DNA of 64,000 nt from Ambrosia x helenae (lineage: Eukaryota; Streptophyta; Magnoliopsida; Asterales; Asteraceae). The stretch covers positions 5,400,001 to 5,464,000 of the forward strand of contig CM061231.1 of the NCBI GenBank assembly GCA_030844895.1, given 5' to 3'. The translations under genes and the position numbers were made by a program. Positions 44,481 to 54,437 of this stretch are shown piece by piece; position 1 is the stretch's first letter, and each line of letters starts with the position of its first letter. A model generated the notes under the pieces. The model saw nothing but the letters and a program-made list of their open reading frames with translations, did not search any database and was not told the DNA's origin.

Positions 44481-45686
44481 TCAAACAGGTGGAGTACCAG
44501 CTCGAAGCATGTCACGAAATTTTGCGAAGAGAGGCTTGGAAAGGCTCTTGGTGAAGATGTCTGCAACCTGGAGATTGGATGGCACAAACTTGGTATGTAG
44601 TTGACCAGAAGAAACAAGCTCGCGAACAAAGTGATAATCAATATCAATATGTTTAGCACGTTTATGTGAAACCGGATTTTGACTCAAGAAGATAGCGCTT
44701 TTGATATCACAAAGGAGTGTTGGCCGATTCATGGGAAGTGCATGCAGTTCACGAAGAAGATGAATAAGCCAAATAATCTCTGCTGCTGTGTTGGCCATTG
44801 CTCGATATTCAGATTCACAATTGGATCGAGAAACCGTGGGTTGTTTCTTTGCACTCCAGGAGACTAAATTTCCACCTAAATAAATCGAGTAACCGTATGT
44901 GGAACGTCTAGTTTCAATGCATCGAGCCCAGTCAGCATCAGAGTAGCCGACTAAACTTGTTTTTGTTGATCTGAAAAATGATAGCCCAAAGGAAATAGTT
45001 CTTTTAACATAGCGCAGGATGCGCTTCACGGATTGAAAGTGAGCCGTGGTGGGTGATTGCAAATGCTGACTTGCCTGATTAACCGCATATGATAGGTCAG
45101 GGCGAGTAATAGTTAGATACTGAAGCGCGCCAACCAGAGATCGATATAAAGTGGGATCATGAAAAGGAACACCTTTGGATGAAAAAGTTTCGGTTGTAGA
45201 TAAAGGGGTTGCAACCGGTTTGGAATATAGCAAACCTGCACGGGCCAAGATGTCATAAGCATATTTTGCCTGACGGGGAAAAGTACCATCAGGGGAGTAA
45301 GTGACTTCGAGCCCCAAAAAATATCCAAGAGCTCCCAAGTCTTTAACAGAGAATTCTTTATGTAGACGAGTAATAAAGGACTGAACACGAGTCGAATCAC
45401 TGCCAGTAATAATAATGTCGTCCACATAAACTAGGAGATAGACAATGGCGGTTCCTTTTTTGAAAATGAATAGAGAAGTGTCTGCCTTGCTGCAAACAAA
45501 ACCATTTTGAATTAAGAAGGTGCTGAGACGTTGAAACCAGGCACAAGGAGCCTTTTTGAGACTGTAGAGAGCTTTCTTAAGGCGACAGACATGATGAGGA
45601 AACTGTGAATTAACAAATCCTGTCGGTTGTTCCATGTAAACTGTCTCCGTGAGATTTCCGTTTAGGAAAGCATTAAGAACATCCAA
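44481..45686 (-). pseudogene. Ty1/copia RT-RNase H, C-terminal 401 codons, open but truncated
   Basis: The frame starts in the middle of RT (LDVLNAFLNGNLTETVYMEQPTG, which in full elements is preceded by more than 900 residues). It contains the catalytic YVDDIIITG, GYFLGLEV, and the RNase H blocks GYSDADWA, STYGYSIYLGG and SRSNCESEYRAMA. It ends DIFTKSLSKPLF. No stop or frameshift in 401 codons, so this piece is younger than the gypsy elements here. Gag, protease, integrase and the first third of RT are missing; a different LTR abuts it at about 45690. Confidence 0.9.
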
Positions 45687-45689
45687 CCT

Positions 45690-46513
45690 CGTTGGTTAAC
45701 CCGTAAGGAGATTTAGTAAGTGTGAAGTGTGTGTGTGTGAAGTGAGTGTAAACACGAGATGTAAGTGGTTCGGTCGGAATCGACCTACGTCCACTGTAAC
45801 TGCCGGAATATTATTACGAGAGGAATATTACAAGAGTGGTATGTGTTACAATGGCTAATTTCTGAATGCCTTTACAAGAAGAAGTATGTCCCTATTTATA
45901 GGCATAGTTGTGGGCCGAATGAAGAGGCCCATGGGACATGTCGTCAGCTTGGGCCCAGTCAAGGCCCAAGTCCGTGCTCTTCCTGAAAATGGCGGGAAAC
46001 GGCCAATCACTGTTGATGACGTCATGCTACAGTGTGGTCGTTGTTATAGCTGGACACGTGGCAAGTTCTGGGTGGTGAACAGTGATGTTGTCCTTGCTGC
46101 AGTGGCTGGGCCTGCCTCCGGCGTCTGATGTGACGTCTGACAGTTGGCGAGGTATGTCTGTTGGTCACTGTGGATGGCAGCATGGTGGGCAGCAAGGGTA
46201 CAGTGGAGCCGTTCAGTAGTTGTACTATCTGCCACATGTCCTTCTCTTGTTCGCGCGTACTCTGACACAGATCCTTGTGAATCTTCCTTTTGTTATCTTC
46301 TGTACCTCGTACTAAAAGTGTTAAGAGAAGATTCCGCGCGTGGCAGTACGCGCTTATCAGATGTAGCTTGCTGCTTATCAGCTGCCTTAGTGCGTTATGC
46401 TGCGTTTTGTGTTGTTCGCGCGCAGGTGGATCCTTGCGCCATAGCTTGGTGCGAGGATCCTGTTTATGGGGATAGGGACGCCTCCTCTCGGATTAGGCTC
46501 CCTATCCCTTCAA
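45690..46513 (-). repeat. Copia-type LTR fragment abutting the RT
   Basis: On minus it starts TGAAGGGATAGGGAGCC. It shares several blocks with the solo LTR at 59703-61634, such as AGATGTAAGTGGTTCGGTC, CGACCTACGTCCACTGTAA and GATGTGACGTCTG on plus. Its end next to the RT lacks about 100 bp present in the other copy, and no target duplication is detectable. It may have been joined to the RT by an internal deletion. Confidence 0.65.
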
Positions 46514-47822
46514 CATGTATTTATGTATGATCTAATGAGCTAATAACATGTGTTGTGGTGATAATAATATAAACCATGTTACCAATACATATGTTAATAG
46601 TTGAATAAACATGTGTTGTTGGATAATATTAGCTCCTGTTTACATATGTTTGTATCTTTATAATGTTTCATAATTTTGTTTGTGTTTATTTCATAAAACA
46701 TATTGTGAATTGTTCGGATTTGAGTGGAATTGAGTAATTTCCCACTTTAGTATTTACACGTGTATTGTTGTTTGTCCGCACGTAATAATTGAATGCCTGA
46801 TTGCTCTTTGTTGAGCATATGATTGGCTTTGATTGTTCAACGCCAATATCTCAGTTAGTTCGGGTGTTGTGTGTGTAACTGTATAATGTACTGAGTTTTT
46901 GACATAGTTTGGACTTTGCTAGACTCGGGATGGTACAGTAAGTGCTAAAAATGCCTAATATGCACATGAAATGACATAGTTAAATAAGTTGTGTATGGAT
47001 CTTGACCTCGTTTGTTGACGGGTGTCACAGTATTGAGTATACCCGTTAGTTTGTTAAAAGATACTTATTGTAATTTTCAAAATAATTTTTACAATTATAA
47101 TTATATATAGGTTTTATTTACATAACAATTATTATAAACTAAAATATACATTACATGTAAGTTTTATCACAATTAAATAATAACTTTATGATTTTTTTAT
47201 AGTTTCATATGTATAATTCACAACATACAAATCATAAATATTTATCAAATACATAGTCCAAAAGAAAATTTATTTTTTCACATAATGAACTTATATAATA
47301 AATCACTAAGATAAATAAATAAATAGAAAATTCCAGGTATATAGTTCAGGTAAATGAGTATGAGGTTTCGGATAATCGGGTCAGGTATCACCCCATACCC
47401 GTTGGGTTTTTGGTATACCCGACCCATATGTTTTGGGTATACCTATCGGGCCCGAGTTGTTTTTTGTTTTTTTTTTGTTTTTTTTTTTTTTTTTGCCATC
47501 TCTTGTCTATTATGGGTAATTTAAACGCCTTCTGGGTAATCTAAACGATCTTCATAAATCGTTTTAGCTAGAAACAAGTTCCGAACCATAAATATATTCA
47601 GAAATAAAATCGAGATATGGAGATTATATCTATAAAAAACAAGCAAGTTTAAATGCCTTGATGATACTTAAGTGAAACTCAAGTTTAATTGAATATGAAA
47701 GAGAAAGATAAAATCAATCGAAGGTATAAGTTATGAATTCCAGTTCTGTTATCAATTATTTTAAACTATGTTCATATATAAAGATTATTTGCAACTAGTT
47801 AGAGATGAAATTCACATAGCCT
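46514..47822. other. AT-rich spacer
   Basis: No gene. At 47010-47460 there are words such as GGGTATACCC and GGGTTTTTGGTATACCC, resembling the short-word MITEs elsewhere in the window, but ends could not be fixed. A T/G-rich run lies at 47457-47495. Confidence 0.45.
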
Positions 47823-47823
47823 G

Positions 47824-48185
47824 ATCACTATGGGAGCTGACCATGCCCGAAGTCGTTACCTTAACCACAAGGAGGGGGATGTCAAAGGCAGCGCTAGTGA
47901 CTGGAGTGAAGTGGTAACAAGGCAGTCGTACTGGAAGGTGCGGCTGGATCACCTCCTTTTCAGGGAGAGCTAATGCTTGTTGGGTATTTTGGTCTAACAC
48001 TACTTCACACCTAAAAAGAATGGAGATACGTTTGAGTTAAACTTGGAGATGAAAGTCTTCTTTTGTTTCTTGACGGTGAAATAAGACCAAGCTCGTGAGT
48101 TTATTATCTTAGGTCAGAACAAATTGATAGGATTTCCCTTTTTATGTCCTCATGCCGTCTGTGTGGTGACATGGGGCAGAAAAAC
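47824..48185 (+). other. Plastid DNA insertion: 3' end of 16S rRNA and spacer towards trnI
   Basis: Sequence recognisable as the chloroplast rRNA operon. CTATGGGAGCTG and CATGCCCGAAGTCGTTACC are followed by the 16S 3' end GGCTGGATCACCTCCTTTT (about 47943-47960) with its anti-Shine-Dalgarno core. The rrn16-trnI spacer then runs to about 48185. It carries many changes against the conserved plastid sequence, for example AAGTGGTAACAAGGCAGTCG where the plastid has AAGTCGTAACAAGGTAGCCG. It is therefore an old nuclear insertion (NUPT) of about 360 bp, not a functional rRNA. Confidence 0.9.
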
Positions 48186-48757
48186 TCAATAAAAAGTTCT
48201 CCATAATACGAAAGGGTATTTATCACTTTTAGACCTTAATTAAACAAACATGTAAAGAACAAAAACAATAAAAAGCCCCTTATTTTTACTTCGTTTTTGG
48301 CCTCCTAACTAGTTGAGCCGACCTTTCCTTAGTTTATATTAACCGTGATTCGAAGCTATTCTAGTTCCACCTGGTTTTCATATTCATTAGTTTTTCATAA
48401 TTCTTTAACTTTTCCATACCTTATTGTTCGTGTAAGAAGAATCATCATCAAAGTAATATACATCTTTTATCTATATTCCATAAGGTATTGATTATTTTTA
48501 TGTGTGTCCATTTAGCATATAACGGGGGTCCTCCAACATAAAACTTGGGATCTTGACCAATTAGTTTACTTTATTATAGAGGAGAGCAAGGATTGCCATC
48601 AAGAGCTTGTGATGTCGAAGATTATTATGAAGACACATTGGAGAAGGTAACATAGGTGATAGGACGCACATGCCAGTTATGACACCAGATGAAGGGATGG
48701 TGGCTTCATCGATCTTCTACAATCTCAGAAACACAATTCACAATAAAGATTTGATAA
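48186..48757. other. Spacer, nothing supported
   Basis: No ORF or bounded repeat seen between the plastid insertion and the SINE. Confidence 0.5.
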
Positions 48758-48774
48758 ATGAGAAATGGACCTTT

Positions 48775-49078
48775 TTTTTGATCGGCGAACAACTGTGTGG
48801 CAACCACCCTTGCGGGGCGCCGTGCCCAAGAATCGACTACTCGACCTCCAGCAGCCCCCGCCTTCTCCCGATGCGCGGAAACCCGAGCCCCACCCGCCCG
48901 AAGGCACGACAGTGTTATAGAACTCGGTAAAACCTCGCCGCCTGTCAGATTCGAACCGGCGCCACCCGTATTCGATCTTCACCCGGATACCAAACCATAA
49001 TGTTGGAAGTGGGAATTGAACCCTTGATCACCTAAGTGAACATAAGGCCTCTCCACCACTCCACCACTATGGATGGAT
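48775..49078 (-). mobile_element. SINE, full-length-like (304 bp), 17-bp target duplication
   Basis: On minus it starts with a tRNA-like head (TAGTGGTGGAGTGG and AGGGTTCAATTCCC) and continues with a second B-box-like GCCGGTTCGAATC. It ends GTTGTTCGCCGATC plus an A-run. Perfect direct repeats ATGAGAAATGGACCTTT flank it (48758-48774 and 49079-49095). The body contains ACTGTCGTGCCTTCGGGCGG, shared with the SINEs at 50370-50605 and 51254-51567. Confidence 0.92.
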
Positions 49079-49158
49079 ATGAGAAATGGACCTTTGTTGG
49101 ATGTTACAATGTGGCTTACTTATATTGTTTTGAATGCATGAAAGAATTACAATGTGGC

Positions 49159-49351
49159 TAGGGGTGTTCAAAAAAATCTGAATCCGAATTCGAATCCGGA
49201 AAATCCGATAATCCGAATCCGAATTATCCGAAATTTTGGATAATCCGATTTTCGGATATCCGAAAATCGGATAATCCGAAATTTCGGATTCGGATTCGGA
49301 TACTGATTTTGAAAATTTTCGGATAATCGGATTATCCGAATCCGAATATTA

Positions 49352-49383
<32 letters not shown>

Positions 49384-49858
49384 TAATATTATATACACTA
49401 CATAACACAATACACAATCCTAAATCCCTAATCCTCCTAACCCTAAGTCCATACTACTCCAATCCAAAGCAGCCGCTCCCTCTTCTCTTCTCTATAACAA
49501 CTCCTGTCCACATCGTCTCCGACCTCCACAGCCCCCGTCCACCAAACTGTAAGTTTCTTTTACATTTTTTTTTGTTCAAGTTTCATTTATCTAACTTCGA
49601 TTTTTGTTTTTTTAACAGATTCACATTTTAGACATAAAGGAGAACGTTTTTTTTATTATTTTTTATTTATTTTTTTATTATTTTTTTAAGTTTCGGATTA
49701 TCCGTTGGATGATCCGAATCCGAAATTCGGATTATCCGAATTTCGGATATCCGAAATTTCGGATCCGGATTCGGATCCCAATATTGACTATCTGAAATTT
49801 CGGATTATCCGAAATTCGGATATCCGAAATTCGGATTATCCGATTTTGAACACCCCTA
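49159..49858. mobile_element. hAT-like element (700 bp) with CGGATTATCCG repeats
   Basis: Ends TAGGGGTGTTCAAAA on both sides (inverted) are flanked by a perfect 8-bp duplication AATGTGGC (49151-49158 and 49859-49866). Both subterminal blocks (about 49190-49345 and 49690-49850) are arrays of TTCGGATAATCCGAA-type palindromes. The central 49420-49670 is different: it looks like a 5' UTR with a GTAAGT donor (about 49549) and a TTTTTAACAG acceptor (about 49610-49619). No ORF continues. Confidence 0.92.
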
Positions 49859-50053
49859 AATGTGGCTATCGAGGGAGTGACGAAACTTAAACAAAATTTT
49901 TGAAGGAGGCGAAAGTCTTGAAAGTTACGGGACCCTTAAATTAGGGGATGGGGGACCCAATACGTATTAAATTTCGGGCAAAATACTAGTATATTTAGAC
50001 TACTGAGCAAAAAAAAAATATAAGGGGAGTCGGGCACCTCCTGACCTCTATCC

Positions 50054-50320
50054 TGTTGGAAAATTATAGAAGTGAATGTGAGTTAAGTGTGTGAGTTGGT
50101 TATGTCCCACATTGGTGGGAAGATGAAAGTTGGAAGACTTTATAAGGTAAAGTTTGAATGGAGGAATTAAATTGTTAAAGTTACATTATCCTCTGGCTCC
50201 TACCCGCACGCAGGGGGGGTGCAAAAATGGGTTCTGTCTATTACATGGGGTTGAATCAAAAATCTTTCTGTTTCTTTTGTTTGCAGAATCGTCATACGCT
50301 CCAGTTTAAGATTTCTAACA
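50054..50320. repeat. Solo LTR (267 bp)
   Basis: Begins TGTTGGAAA and ends TTTCTAACA, nearly perfect inverted ends. It is flanked by a perfect 5-bp duplication TATCC (50049-50053 and 50321-50325). It contains GTCCCACATTGGTGGGAAGA and TTTATAAGG, typical of small copia/TRIM LTRs. No internal region remains. Confidence 0.9.
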
Positions 50321-50369
50321 TATCCTTCCCCTAATCTGGGAAGTCAAGTGGTTGATGCAAGTATTTGAT

Positions 50370-50605
50370 TTTATCCATAGTGGTGGAGTGACTTTTGTTT
50401 CACTTATGTGATCCTCACTTCCATCATTTATGGTTTGGCGAGGTTTTACCGAGTTCTATAACACTGTCGTGCCTTCGGGCGGGTGGGGCTCGGGTTTCCG
50501 CGCATCGGGAGAAGGCGGGAGCTGCTGAAGGTCGAGTAGTCGATTCTTGGGCACGGCGCCCTGCAAGGGTGGTTGCCACTTGCCACACAGTTGTTCGCCG
50601 ATAAA
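50370..50605 (+). mobile_element. SINE copy with internal deletions
   Basis: Same family as 48775-49078 but on plus. The head (CCATAGTGGTGGAGTG) and the long body to GTTGTTCGCCGAT plus A-run are present, but the B-box segment and part of the middle are missing. The shared 170-bp body is nearly identical to the minus-strand copy. No target duplication was found. Confidence 0.8.
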
Positions 50606-50611
50606 AAAAAG

Positions 50612-50982
50612 TTATTAATCCTAGATAATAATATAGTTCATTAATTTGTTTCTTTGATATATCAATATCTTGGTTAAACAAATGCCACAATATCGTTATT
50701 AAAAAATTACTACACATGGGGCTGTGATAGTGTGATCAAGGACTAGTGTAAATTTTCCTTTTTTTTCCAAAATTTTTGTGTATATTGAGTTCGGTCTATC
50801 AGTTTGATTAATATTGTGTAAATTTGGGTCTCATAATTTTCATGCTCACAATTTTTAAAATTTAAGCTTTAACATCTTGAGAAATGAGAACTTATCCTAT
50901 AGGAAGTTGATATACATGCATAGTATCTTAGAAGGCACATGTTAATCTCTTGTGCATCCTCACCCTTATTTTATCGTCTCTC
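50612..50982. other. AT-rich spacer
   Basis: Nothing supported between the SINE copies. Confidence 0.5.
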
Positions 50983-50999
50983 AATTATTAAACAATAGC

Positions 51000-51117
51000 A
51001 GGTGGGGGGTTGGGTCCAATTGGCAAAGCCATTAGAGTTAAGGTGTTGCTCCCTTTGAAGTTAAGGGTTCGAGCCCCATCAAAGACGGATTGGTGTAAAA
51101 ATTTGCTGTTCAAAAAA
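51000..51117 (+). mobile_element. Short SINE (118 bp), 17-bp target duplication
   Basis: Starts GGTGGGGGGTTGGGTCCAATTGG, has a B-box AGGGTTCGAGCCCC (51064-51077) and ends TTGCTGTTC plus an A-run. Direct repeats AATTATTAAACAATAGC flank it (50983-50999 and 51118-51134). The tRNA-like head makes up most of it, so this family is shorter than the 300-bp SINEs on either side. Confidence 0.9.
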
Positions 51118-51253
51118 AATTATTAAACAATAGCGTTAAATCATATTTTTTGTGTTTCTCACTCCTATTAAATGATAATACTAAAGTATTTCTTATTTAT
51201 TTAATATTTATTTTTTTTAACTATTTCTTTACTTTTTATACTTCTTAATAACT

Positions 51254-51567
51254 GTCCAACACTTGTAGCCTAGTTGGTTGAGGGCCTAAAGTTTCCTATG
51301 AGAGGCTTGGGTTCAATTCCCACTAGCTACATTTGAAGGACATTGGTGGAGGGGAAATGAGGAATGACCCAGCCATTGGCTTGGGTTCGAGTCCTGATCC
51401 CGACCGGTTTTACCGATTATTTCACTGTCGTGCCTTCAGGCGGGTGAGTGGTCGAGTTTTCCCGGGAATTGGTGGCAATTGGTGGCCCGGGTACTTTCGA
51501 GTACCTGATTCGCCAAAAGGGTGCCCGAGAGTGCTCGGAAATTGATTCGTTGGCCGTTCAAAAAAAA
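51254..51567 (+). mobile_element. SINE (314 bp), 14-bp target duplication
   Basis: The head has an A-box-like TAGCCTAGTTGG and a B-box GGGTTCAATTCCC, then a second GGGTTCGAGTCC. It ends TGGCCGTTC plus an A-run. Flanks ACTTCTTAATAACT (51240-51253) and ACTTATTAATAACT (51568-51581) differ at one base. The middle CACTGTCGTGCCTTCAGGCGG is shared with the 48775 and 50370 copies, but the 3' part differs, so it is a subfamily. Confidence 0.88.
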
Positions 51568-51884
51568 ACTTATTAATAACTCTTTAATATTTTATTGATT
51601 CAACCCCATGTAATAGACAAGTTCCTAACCCAATATAAATATAACGAACGAGGAGAGCTCGAGCTTGAGAAATTACCCACGAACCCATGTCAAGCTTTAG
51701 AAATAAGCTCGAAACTAGTCCTGGTTGGGCTTTAGAAATTGAACTCGAAATGAGCCTAGCTTGAGCTGGAGCTCTTAGACACTAAACAAGCTAACCTCAC
51801 TCAAACTTAGACGAGCTCAGGCACAACTCGTCTCCACTCATTTACACCCTAACCTTAGCCCAATTCAATGTCATTCACCATATC

Positions 51885-52015
51885 CATGGTTGCAAAAGTC
51901 GCTAGCCGGTGCCAATTCAGTTTACTGTGAAGTTGCGAGTACTCGACCTAAGCGGGAAGTACTCAGGGATTACTCGTTGAGTAATCGGCACATAGGCGCG
52001 ATTTTTATGACCATG
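51885..52015. mobile_element. hAT-like MITE (131 bp)
   Basis: Ends CATGGTTGCAAAAGTCGC and CATGGTCATAAAAATCGC (reverse complement of the right end) are flanked by ACCATATC (51877-51884) and ACCATATT (52016-52023). The terminal sequence resembles that of the MITE at 44106-44478. Confidence 0.85.
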
Positions 52016-52023
52016 ACCATATT

Positions 52024-52535
52024 TGAAATATGCAGTCCTGAGTCCTAACCTTTTAATATGTATCATGATCCAAATCTAGAGGCTTTTAAGCCTCAACCTC
52101 CCAGCGATTATATTTTGGGCCTTGTTCATACTAATCCAATTTAGATTTCATGTTATTAAACAAAAATGAGATTAATTTTTTTATTTCTGTATTTAGCCCC
52201 TTTTGCTTTTGCATTCGTGTCATAGCAACATCATCATATTCATACATCAGCTTTTATCTCTGGTTTTAAACATTTTGAAAAATGTTAATATTAAAATGGA
52301 AAAAAGTTTAGACATTCCCTCCAATAAGAAAAAGTTTGTATGATGTCAACACTAAATAAAATTATATTTTTTAACCCTTTAATCTTATGTAAGCATGAAA
52401 CCTCCTATTTAACGTTAGCATCACACAAACTTAGGTGATTCTAACATGAATCATTTTCCAAGATAAAACTATCAAGAAAATAAAAATAGTATGGTGAAGT
52501 TAGTTTGATATTTGTTTTTTAGATATGTAAATATT
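52024..52535. other. AT-rich spacer
   Basis: No feature supported. Confidence 0.5.
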
Positions 52536-52543
52536 ATTATAAT

Positions 52544-54243
52544 GAGGCCGGCTAACGTACAAAGCCTTCTTAATCTACAAAGTGTGAGAAGCCATCCTGG
52601 CCCTCCATCTCCCACCTTCTGCGTTTTATAAGGAAAACCTCGTACATTAATTACCCACGTTTGTCATTAATGACAGTTATCAATTTGAGGGTAAAACAGA
52701 CAAATTACAAACTAAAATAATTTGAATTTTTTAATCCAGCGCCCAAAATCAACCTCATTAATTGACGGTTACTTCATTTTATGCGTGCGATTGATTCTCC
52801 AAAAATCAAAACTGACACCGAAGTCCAAAAATCAAAAATCAAAAAAACAGAGCATTGGAGAAACACTAAATCATATCAACAAAAAATGCCTCCAAAAACG
52901 CAAATCAGGTAAGGAATTGTTCATGATTTTACTTTAATTTTGATCGTATTTTGATCGTATTTTACTTTAATTTTACTTCATGATTTTACTTTAAAAACCT
53001 AAAACAGGTGAAGGACGTGAAAAAAGTAAAGGCGTTTTACTGATTAGTATGATGTTTTGGTGATCTATAGTTGCAGATGCGTTTTGAAGTTTTAGTAGAG
53101 GCGTTTTATGAATTTAGTAATGCATTAGATAATCAGTCGTTTGCTCATCACGAAAAAGTAAAACGCATGTGTATCAATGTTAAAAAAAAAGTAAAACGCA
53201 TTTGTAAACCATAAAACGCATGTGTATCAATGTTCATCAGAAGTTAGGCCATCAGTGGTTTTGATTCAGCAGTAGTTAAAACGCATTTGTAAACAAATAA
53301 AACGCATGTGTATCAATGTTCATCAGTGGTTTGCTCATCAGAAGTTAGGCTATCAGTGGTTTGATTCAGCAGTAGTTTGCTCATCAGAAGTTAGGCCATC
53401 AGTGGTTTGATTCAGCAGTAGTTAAAACGCATTTGTAAACCCATAAAGCGCATGTGTATCAATGTTTCATCAGTAGTTTGCTCATCAGAAGTTAGGCCAT
53501 CAGTGGTTTGATTCAGCAGTAGTTAATAACATAATATCACCAGATACATCAAAACGCATGTTAAAACATAATAAAACGCATTTGAATCTTATCAATAACA
53601 TAATATCACCAGATACAACAAAACGCATGTTAAAACATATTAAAACGCATTTGAAATGTTATCCTAAACATAATATCACCAGATACATCAAAACGCATGT
53701 ATAAAACATACTAAAACGCAAATGATTATCTTCAAATCCACAAAACATCAAAAAATTTTAATGGAATGCTCAACCTCTGTTTTCATCACTGATCTAAAAA
53801 AACTTCAAAAACAGTAGAAACTTCATGTTCTTCATCGAATAAGAATTCAGGTTCATTGTTTAGATCTGAAAACACAAATTAAGAGTAAGATCACGATTAA
53901 TTGAAAACAATAAAAACAGAGTACATACCGAACATGGTGAAGAACTCGGCAAATTGATTATGATTTTTCGTAAAAAATTTGAATCAGTGATCGACGATGA
54001 TTGTAGATTTTTGAATATGGTAAGAAATGATAATCGTATATTATGGAATCAGTTATGAAATTTGAAATATTGATGAACGATAAAACAGGGATTTGATAAT
54101 AAACGTGATTAATTGATATGTCCAATTGACTATACTACCCCTCTAATCAGTTATAGAGTTATAACAGACAAGTTCCACGTGGCATCATTTTGTGGCTTCC
54201 TACACTTTGTAGGATAAGGGACTTTGTACCCTACACTTTCTCT
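52544..54243. mobile_element. Long-TIR (Mutator-like) non-autonomous element (1.7 kb)
   Basis: Roughly 55-bp imperfect terminal inverted repeats share GTACAAAG and TACAAAGTGTRRGAAGCCA. The flanks carry ATTATAAT on both sides (52536-52543 and 54244-54251). The interior (53030-53740) consists of tandem blocks of AAAACGCATGTGTATCAATG, CATCAGTGGTTTGATTCAGC and ATAATATCACCAGATACA words. Near each end is a short putative first exon with a splice donor: plus ATGCCTCCAAAAACGCAAATCAG then GTAAGG at 52886-52914, and minus ATGTTCG then GTATGT at about 53934. A minus-strand acidic stretch (DLNNEPEFLFDEEHE) follows. No transposase remains. Confidence 0.75.
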
Positions 54244-54437
54244 ATTATAATTACGCTTTATTTAAAATAATTGTAAGTAATCAAAACTGCTTTCCAAATG
54301 GGTAAACAGTTACAAAATATACAAGAATGACCCCATACATATTTATCTACAATACATCACGTAACCCGTTATTACCGAACCAATTTTTTTTGCTCAGACC
54401 ATGTTTTGACCAGCTCAATCCAACCTGACCCGACCGT

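Noticed and set aside
47812..48000. 62-codon minus frame at the plastid insertion
   Set aside because: It is the reverse complement of 16S rRNA sequence.
52536..54251. hAT assignment for the 1.7-kb long-TIR element on the basis of its 8-bp flank
   Set aside because: The 55-bp terminal repeats are far longer than hAT ends; a Mutator-like origin with one base of the 9-bp duplication mutated fits better.
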